Shown here: in pieces, positions 52,356 through 57,241 of the stretch
How positions within the stretch are numbered: the first letter of the stretch is position 1
Layout: every line of letters starts with the position of its first letter
From: an uncultured Bacteroidales bacterium
Lineage (GTDB): Bacteria > Bacteroidota > Bacteroidia > Bacteroidales > UBA932
Reading direction: 5' to 3'
DNA length: 57,241 nt
Assembly: GCA_934725575.1 (NCBI GenBank)
Contig: CAKVCK010000023.1
Location: 1-57,241 of the forward strand
Notes under the pieces: generated by a model
Told to the model about the DNA's origin: nothing
The model's input: the letters and a program-made list of their open reading frames with translations, nothing else
Databases searched by the model: none
Translations under genes and position numbers: made by a program

Positions 52356-53765
52356 TTAGAAAGCGACTTGGAAACGCATCGCGAGCATATGGTAGTCAAC
52401 CCCGGCCTTGCCGGCGCCCTCCACTACCTTGGTGTAGTCCTTGGTAGGATTGCCGGCGGCGTCGTGACCAACGAACAGCTTGCCCTTGCCGTTGGCATAG
52501 CGGTCATTGTTGTTGTACTGGTAGTTGATGACAAACTTCACGTTCTTGGTCGGGTAGAAGTTGATCCCGAAACTGAACGCCTCCGCGCTTCCTCCGAAGT
52601 AGTCAGCGGTGTTGAAGTCGCAATATTCATAACGCACGGCAAGTTCGACATCACCCCAGAAGCGCCCAGGAGTGATTCTGGTCGGTTTGGCGCCATCGTA
52701 GTCGTAGTTCTGACGACCGCCGAAAAGAAGATAGGAAGCCTGCGCGTACCAACCGTCGGCCCACTGGGTTCCGAGGTTGTTGATCTTCTTGTCCAGAAAA
52801 GCCCCGCGGGTGAGGTAGGCGCCCTCATAGCGCAGCCCTTTGTAGAAACCGGCAAGCTCTGCGGTCCAGGCAAGCTCATGGTCAAGACCTGTGATGACAT
52901 CGGTGTCGAGGTACTTCTTCCTGTTGATGCTCGTAGAGTTGCGGCTGCTGTAGCGCGCGGCTCCGTAAGCGTCGGTGGATGTGACCTTCGGCTCACGGTA
53001 GGATATCGCTCCGCCAAGATGAAGAGCCGACTCCGAGCACTTATAGAGAGGACGGAAGACTACTTTCCCCGTGTAGGACAGGCCTGCGTTGCGGCCAAGA
53101 TCCTTGTTATTGTCCTTCATGGCCGTGGCCTCTTCGGCTCCCTTGAGCTCAGGTCCGAACACACCGCCGGCAAACCAGAACCATTTGTTTGAATATGTCA
53201 GATTCAGCCCCAGATGCCTTGACGGTGCGAGCGAGGTCACCATCGGGCGTTCCATGAACATAAGGTAACGGGATGTGGTGTTGCGCTGGATGGAGAAAGA
53301 CTCCTTGAAATTACCTGCCTTGATCTCAAGCCCGGGCACTCCATTATAGGCCAGAATGGCATCCTTGAGTTCACATATTCCATCAGCCCAGTCAGTGTCA
53401 ATCTCTCCGTACCAGTTCCTGTCCAGCTGGGCCTTGACGGCGAAACGGGCGCGGCGGATGGACATTCCGTTTCCGATGTGGTTAGGATTATCCTTCCCGT
53501 CAAGTCGGGAAGAAGTGAAGTCCGGACCTCCGAAAAAGACAGCGGCGTCGCCCTGCACACGGATGTCGAACCACATCTTGTAGTCGATCTTCTTGGCATC
53601 CAGCACCATGATTCCGTCCTGGATCTTTACCTGTCCCGGAGTGGAGTTCACCTGCTGACCATACTGGTTCAGTTCAACCTCTGAATCCTTCTTCGTGTCC
53701 GTTGTCTGGGCGGACAACGAGACTGCCAGAAAGGCTGCCAGAGAAACAAAAACAACTCTTTTCAT
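52356..53765 (-). CDS. OprO/OprP-type phosphate-selective porin
   Basis: The 469-residue protein has a signal peptide (VFVSLAAFLAVSLSA) and the OprO/P pattern: IRVQGDAAVFFGG, SIRRARFAVKAQLDRNWYGE, EIDTDWADGICELKDAILAY, KAGNFKESFSIQRNTTSRYL and barrel strands ending with FQVAF. Members form trimeric anion channels for phosphate or polyphosphate. It lies 32 bases after the PiT-like/HTH gene in the same direction. Confidence 0.88.
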   Translation of the reverse strand: MKRVVFVSLAAFLAVSLSAQTTDTKKDSEVELNQYGQQVNSTPGQVKIQDGIMVLDAKKIDYKMWFDIRVQGDAAVFFGGPDFTSSRLDGKDNPNHIGNGMSIRRARFAVKAQLDRNWYGEIDTDWADGICELKDAILAYNGVPGLEIKAGNFKESFSIQRNTTSRYLMFMERPMVTSLAPSRHLGLNLTYSNKWFWFAGGVFGPELKGAEEATAMKDNNKDLGRNAGLSYTGKVVFRPLYKCSESALHLGGAISYREPKVTSTDAYGAARYSSRNSTSINRKKYLDTDVITGLDHELAWTAELAGFYKGLRYEGAYLTRGAFLDKKINNLGTQWADGWYAQASYLLFGGRQNYDYDGAKPTRITPGRFWGDVELAVRYEYCDFNTADYFGGSAEAFSFGINFYPTKNVKFVINYQYNNNDRYANGKGKLFVGHDAAGNPTKDYTKVVEGAGKAGVDYHMLAMRFQVAF

Positions 53766-53797
53766 ACTTTACAACATTAAGCGATTAATAAACTTGG

Positions 53798-55384
53798 TTA
53801 TATAGTTTTGACAAATTCCGTCAGATTCTGCCCTCTGGCCAGGCCAAGCTTCGCGCGGAGCCTGTGCCTGCCTATCTCGACACTCGTCGGAGCTATATTC
53901 ATCAATGTGGCTATATATTTCGTGGAGAAACCGAGCCTTAGCAGCATAGCCAGGCGTCTCTCCTGTTTTGTCAATTGTGGGAACCGTTCGGTCATCCGGG
54001 TCGTGAAATCCTTGTGGAGGGTCTCGACCTGGGCATAGAAACTGTCTATCTCGTTGGAGAAATTCCTTCTGAGATTGAGATCGGTGCGGAGTTCGTGAAG
54101 AAGTTCGTCCTTCTTCTCCGGTTCCATCTCCGCCTGAGCCTGTTTGACCTTTTCGTAGAGTCCGTCCATGAACTCTTTCTGCTCGCTCAGGTTCATCGCC
54201 ACGCTGACGAGTTCCTTGCGCTTGAGATCCAGCAGGTTGTGCAGGTTCTCATTCTCCGCCTGCATCGTCTTGATCTCCATCTCGTTGATTGCCCGGCGGT
54301 TCTCGTTCAGTTCATCGTCCATTTCACGAAGAGTCCTGCCGGAGGTTTTCGATGCGCGCAGATAAAGGAACGACATGACCGTCAGACCGCCCGAGACAAG
54401 GGCGAGAAGCATAATGAGGAGCCCGACCTGGGCGTTCACCAAGGAGAACAGGTTCGGATGTATCATACCAGAGACAAGACAGGCGAGAATCATCGCCAGA
54501 AGCGGAGTCAGAAGCGCGTCCGTGCCGATCTTGGAGGCAAGAGGCATCCAATTGACCTCCTTGTTCTGAGCCAGTTCGCAACCGGCAAGCCCAGCGAGCA
54601 TCAGAAGTCCCGGAGCCAAAGGAGTGGCTTTCAATTGAATATTCCCGAGCCTCAAATCGAAAGAGAAGATCAAGGTGACAAGCGCGGCGGCAAGCGTCAT
54701 CGCCAAAGCGGCCTCGGCATTGATGTCGAAGCACCTCTCCATAAGTCTGTGCGAGTTGGCTCCGGCCTCGCCCTTTACCAGCAAACCCATGGCTATGGCA
54801 ACCGCGGCGAACACCAACAACTGGAATTCCAACGTTGAGACCGACGGAACAAGCCCGCCAAGGTTGAACCCTATGGCAAGCATCAGCGCCGAGGCCGCGA
54901 TCGTCATCGCCAGCCCCATCCTGTTCATCTTCGTAAGCAGATGACAATCAGACCTTGACGAAATCGCAGAGATTACCTTGCAAAGAATGATGGCGATAAG
55001 GATTGTGAATATGACCGCGGCCAGCCACGAAAGCGGCACCGACCACTTGATAGCCGACGAACCGCTTTGGAGCATCCGCGTCACGGCTATCGCTCCGGCA
55101 AGAGAAAACACTATGGAAGCGTCCTTTATGAATATCCTGACGGCCACTACCGCCAAGGTCGCGGCGAAGATCACCACAGCGTAATCCCTGCCGGGAACAA
55201 GCTGAGGAGACACAGGACGGGAAAGGCCGACCCCGACAAACAGCAGAAGCATTATTCCCGGGACACGGAACCGTCTGGCCACAGTGTGGCAGGTTCCGGC
55301 AGGTGCCAGAGCGACCGGCAGATCCGTCACCGAGAACCATCCTGTCAGGATGATGACAAAGAGTATGAACACCGTCATTGTCAT
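53798..55384 (-). CDS. PiT-like membrane domain fused to coiled coil and LuxR-type HTH
   Basis: The 528-residue protein has about ten hydrophobic segments (1-345), a coiled coil (about 348-420: MDDELNENRRAINEMEIKTM) and a C-terminal LuxR-type HTH (about 462-528: LTKQERRLAMLLRLGFSTKY, ATLMNIAPTSVEIGRHRLRAK). The membrane part starts FILFVIILTGWFSVTDLPVA and continues DASIVFSLAGAIAV, which recall FVIILFxLAxxDLxVGVSND and TTVSIVFELLG of Bacteroidota PiT transporters; the SNDAVN phosphate/Na+ motif is lost. I infer a transport-dead PiT derivative that senses phosphate and acts on DNA from the membrane. It overlaps the DUF47 gene by one base and precedes a phosphate porin. The HTH is certain; the PiT origin is a by-eye alignment. 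Confidence 0.72.
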   Translation of the reverse strand: MTMTVFILFVIILTGWFSVTDLPVALAPAGTCHTVARRFRVPGIMLLLFVGVGLSRPVSPQLVPGRDYAVVIFAATLAVVAVRIFIKDASIVFSLAGAIAVTRMLQSGSSAIKWSVPLSWLAAVIFTILIAIILCKVISAISSRSDCHLLTKMNRMGLAMTIAASALMLAIGFNLGGLVPSVSTLEFQLLVFAAVAIAMGLLVKGEAGANSHRLMERCFDINAEAALAMTLAAALVTLIFSFDLRLGNIQLKATPLAPGLLMLAGLAGCELAQNKEVNWMPLASKIGTDALLTPLLAMILACLVSGMIHPNLFSLVNAQVGLLIMLLALVSGGLTVMSFLYLRASKTSGRTLREMDDELNENRRAINEMEIKTMQAENENLHNLLDLKRKELVSVAMNLSEQKEFMDGLYEKVKQAQAEMEPEKKDELLHELRTDLNLRRNFSNEIDSFYAQVETLHKDFTTRMTERFPQLTKQERRLAMLLRLGFSTKYIATLMNIAPTSVEIGRHRLRAKLGLARGQNLTEFVKTI

Positions 55385-56031
55385 CAGATGCTTCTTTTGA
55401 TTGACATAACCGACAGCTGGTCAGCCACTTTCTCGGCCTCCATTGAAATCTCCTCGATGTGGAGTGCGAAGTAGCGCAGATGGAACTTCTGGCTGAGCCT
55501 TAATTCGTCCATCGTATGGAAAACCTTCTTCTTGAGGGATTTGGCCTGCTTGTCAGCCTCCTTTTCGTAGAAATAGACCCTGTGCACCTTCTCGGTGATG
55601 CTGTCCGAAGTCCTGAAATAGGCCTTGGCCGCTGGAATGGCCGTCTCCACAGCCTGAGTGGACAACTCAGTGAGTTTCAAGAAATCCGCATTCAACTCCA
55701 CCGGAATGAACGGCCTTTCGATCTCGAATTGGAACAGATTGTCGTTCAAGGTGTCGATGATGTGGTCCAAGGCCTCCAGAAGACGCATGATGTCTCCTCT
55801 AAGCCTCACAAGACTTGACTGCCTGTAAAGTCCGGCCTCGATCTCCCTGCGAAGGAGTTCCGCCTCGTTCTCCAGCCGGGTCATCGTCTGAAGATTCCCT
55901 TTGAACGCCTCGACATTAGTATAAAGATAGTTCTTCACCCCCTCGCCGAAAATCAGCAAGGCCTGGTCGATCGTGTCGAAGAACTTGTCGATGTCACCTA
56001 TGATTTTATTTATTCTTTTCTGGTATAGCAT
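55384..56031 (-). CDS. DUF47 (PhoU-like) family protein
   Basis: The 215-residue all-helical protein matches the DUF47/TIGR00153 family: FFDTIDQALLIFGEGVKNYL near the start, ENEAELLRREIEAGLYRQS, RGDIMRLLEALDHIIDTLND and IHxEExxxxADxxxx-like HIEEISMEAEKVADQLS at the end. Such proteins usually accompany PiT transporters and regulate them. Here it is the first gene of an operon whose next member is a PiT-like protein with an HTH, so it may be the partner that passes a phosphate signal. Confidence 0.9.
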   Translation of the reverse strand: MLYQKRINKIIGDIDKFFDTIDQALLIFGEGVKNYLYTNVEAFKGNLQTMTRLENEAELLRREIEAGLYRQSSLVRLRGDIMRLLEALDHIIDTLNDNLFQFEIERPFIPVELNADFLKLTELSTQAVETAIPAAKAYFRTSDSITEKVHRVYFYEKEADKQAKSLKKKVFHTMDELRLSQKFHLRYFALHIEEISMEAEKVADQLSVMSIKRSI

Positions 56032-56103
56032 ATTCAGTAGTTATTGTGTCGCTTTAGTGTTTCGGCTTATCGCGATGCCGGCTTTACCGGTCATCAGCAC
56101 TGT

Positions 56104-56134
56104 CAAATTTAGACCAGAATCACGACGAATCAAA
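56104..56134 (-). promoter_or_regulatory. Promoter of the phosphate operon
   Basis: Reverse-strand TTTG (56134-56131), a 19-base spacer and TAAATTTG (56111-56104) match the Bacteroidota consensus. Transcription should start near 56097, giving a leader of about 65 bases before the DUF47 gene. Confidence 0.78.
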
Positions 56135-56160
56135 ATGAGTAAATTGCCCAAACATTGTGT

Positions 56161-56269
56161 TGTAAAGTTTTCAATAATAACTAAACGGTTGAAAAACAAT
56201 AATATTCTTCAACCGTCTGTAAAGTTAGCAATAAAAACCGAACTTGGGCTTTATAGTGTTTGTAAAGGT
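56161..56269. promoter_or_regulatory. Hairpin and TGTAAAGTT repeats upstream of the phosphate promoter
   Basis: ACGGTTGAA (56185-56193) pairs exactly with TTCAACCGT (56208-56216). Direct repeats TGTAAAGTT flank the hairpin at 56161-56169 and 56218-56226, and a third near-copy TGTAAAGGT follows at 56261-56269. They lie 27-135 bases upstream of the -33 element and are plausible activator sites. The A+T-rich gap 56032-56290 contains no other gene. Confidence 0.5.
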
Positions 56270-56293
56270 TAAGTTTTATACCTCCCCCCACTC

Positions 56294-56413
56294 ATGAGTG
56301 CGATTCCGAATGCGTTGAAAGCAGAATTCGACGCGTATGATTTCTTACAAAACACCTTCAGCCACACAGCCACTGTGATCCACCCTGGTGGCACCTTGAC
56401 TGAAAAACTATAG
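56294..56413 (+). other. Short open frame of unknown status
   Basis: A 39-codon frame runs from ATG at 56294 to TAG at 56411-56413. Its composition (AEFDAYDFLQNTFSHTATV) is protein-like, but there is no clear promoter, and it may be the relic of a longer gene. A CTGAAAAA/TTTTTCAG inverted repeat spans its stop codon (56399-56434). Confidence 0.3.
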
Positions 56414-56551
56414 CTTCAGGCTTTTACTTTTTCAGCCATAGCATGCCCTCACCCACGTCTGTGGCACAGTAACATGAAAGCGTTCTGTAAGCAAGGGAAC
56501 TATTCGTCCCAGCTTGTAATGATTCAAGGCGGTATATTCAGAAGCCCTACT

Positions 56552-56632
56552 AATGGTCATCCCCAATTTGAACATCGGGAGGTACATCGCGATCAGCACG
56601 AAGCCGACAGCCACCAAGAGGAAACCGTGCGG
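56552..56632 (-). pseudogene. C-terminal fragment of a GspF/PilC-type inner-membrane protein
   Basis: On the reverse strand FLLVAVGFVLIAMYLPMFKLGMTI is encoded in parts here. IAMYLPxFxLGxxI is the well-known end of GspF/PilC, the platform protein of type II secretion and type IV pili. After GMTI the frame runs on into unrelated sequence to 56432, and upstream homology fades. It lies 64 bases downstream of a pseudopilin gene, so a former secretion operon has been truncated here. Confidence 0.55.
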
Positions 56633-56695
56633 CTTCTCGCATCCGAGACCATCATAACCGTAAGTGGGAATATGGAAAGCAACCTCAACATCGCA

Positions 56696-57082
56696 TCAGT
56701 CCTTCACAGTCTCCTTCAGGTTCTTGTCCTGGTCAATCTCCCAGACGTTAAAGACTCCGTCCTTGTCAAAGTCAACCACTGAGACCGCCTGAGCCTTGAA
56801 GCCGTTCTCGCCGGCCTCCACCACCTCAATTCGATAGTTGGCGTTCCCTCCGTCCGTCACAAGGGACGCTTGTTCAAACCCAAGTTCCTCCAAATCACTG
56901 GAATATCGTGAATAGGTGTAGAAATAACTCTTTTCCAACGAATGCAGGAAAGTAAGTTGCTGTTGCGCCTCCGTCGCCTTCGCCCTTGAGATCAGCGGCA
57001 TCAGGTTCGGCATCGCTACCAGCACCAGAATCCCGATGATCACAAGGACAACCAGCAGCTCGGTCAACGAGAACGCCTTCAA
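56696..57082 (-). CDS. Type II secretion/type IV pilus pseudopilin (GspG-like)
   Basis: The 128-residue protein has the class III signal KAFSLTELLVVLVIIGILVLV, quoted here as KAFSLTELLVV plus LVIIGILVLV: prepilin peptidase would cut before F, and E at position +5 of the mature protein is conserved. The hydrophobic N-terminal helix is followed by AKATEAQQQLTFLHSLEKSY and a globular end with FDKDGVFNVWEIDQD, a possible Ca2+-binding loop as in GspG. No good ATG exists; the TTG at 57082 is the most likely start, with GGGAAAG upstream. No peptidase or ATPase gene is nearby, and the GspF fragment downstream is broken. Confidence 0.72.
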   Translation of the reverse strand: MKAFSLTELLVVLVIIGILVLVAMPNLMPLISRAKATEAQQQLTFLHSLEKSYFYTYSRYSSDLEELGFEQASLVTDGGNANYRIEVVEAGENGFKAQAVSVVDFDKDGVFNVWEIDQDKNLKETVKD

Positions 57083-57188
57083 GGCTTTCCCATTAAATTT
57101 ATATGGAGATAAAAATTTCCAATTTATAGATGCCGAAGACAGCTATCGGTTAGGTTATATTCAATCTGAGTTTTTCAATTTAATATAC

Positions 57189-57241
57189 CTATAATTCCAG
57201 ATTCTCGGTTTTTGCCTTGGCTGGGCGGCCTCTCCTTCTGG
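57189..57241 (-). CDS. C-terminal tail of an unidentified protein, partial
   Basis: On the reverse strand the last 16 codons of a frame end at TAG (57191-57189) and read RRRGRPAKAKTENLEL. The basic RRRGRPAK resembles an AT-hook or other DNA/RNA-binding tail. Too little is inside the window to name the protein. Confidence 0.5.
   Translation of the reverse strand, partial: RRRGRPAKAKTENLEL

Noticed and set aside
53975..54838. Long plus-strand frame opposite the PiT-like/HTH gene
   Set aside because: The minus strand encodes clear membrane helices and an HTH; the plus frame has no motif or promoter.
1..57241. CRISPR arrays, tRNA and rRNA genes
   Set aside because: No regularly spaced repeats with unique spacers and no tRNA T-loop or acceptor-stem patterns were noticed; the only tandem repeat has abutting 23-base units.

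Overview
The window reads as a chromosomal segment of a member of the Bacteroidota, most likely Bacteroidales, at roughly 50% G+C. Three observations support this: a SusC/SusD pair, Bacteroidota-type promoters (TTTG, about 20 bases, then TAnnTTTG) in front of several genes, and lipoproteins with loose lipoboxes. The hexamer GAATAT/ATATTC is strikingly common on both strands, in coding and non-coding DNA alike. I saw no tRNA, rRNA or CRISPR array.

Region by region. (1) 1-7.7 kb, minus strand: a citrate lyase operon citD-citE-citF-citX-(citC-citG fusion), followed by an aconitase-family hydratase and the start of isocitrate dehydrogenase, with a near-ideal promoter at 7639-7670. (2) 8-18 kb is an accessory stretch: a GyrI-like ligand-binding protein, two nearly identical PAP2 phosphatase genes, a hipBA module, a higBA module plus a broken higA copy, an AraC regulator, two small secreted proteins and a truncated acyltransferase. 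(3) 17.8-40.9 kb is a polysaccharide utilisation locus. A minus-strand operon holds susC, susD, an L-fucose/D-arabinose isomerase, a DUF6786 lipoprotein, a FucP-type permease, a ribulokinase, a DUF4185 lipoprotein and a sialidase-fold enzyme. A divergent LacI regulator is followed by a plus-strand set: GH172, DUF4185, GH97 and GH116. GH172, DUF4185 (GH183) and GH116 are families known for exo-alpha-, endo- and exo-beta-D-arabinofuranosidases, and isomerase plus ribulokinase convert D-arabinose to D-ribulose 5-phosphate, so D-arabinan is the best-supported substrate. Palindromic operators sit in front of susC and the GH172 gene.

(4) 40.9-46.2 kb: a hipA remnant with a repeated stem-loop, then a promoter driving an internally deleted sulfatase, a GH43 enzyme and an anaerobic sulfatase-maturating enzyme; then a DUF4143 ATPase with tandem repeats upstream. 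(5) 46.2-51.4 kb: an outer-membrane-protein pseudogene, an uncharacterised membrane protein, a DASS-family anion transporter and a CYTH triphosphatase pair. (6) 51.5-56.1 kb: a phosphate-related operon with a DUF47 (PhoU-like) protein, an unusual membrane protein that looks like a degenerate PiT phosphate transporter fused to a coiled coil and LuxR-type HTH, an OprO/OprP-type porin and a lamin-tail lipoprotein. (7) The right end has a GspF/PilC fragment, a pseudopilin gene and the tail of an unidentified gene.

All calls were made by reading the sequence and its translations; no database search or alignment was run. Family names rest on remembered motifs and context.
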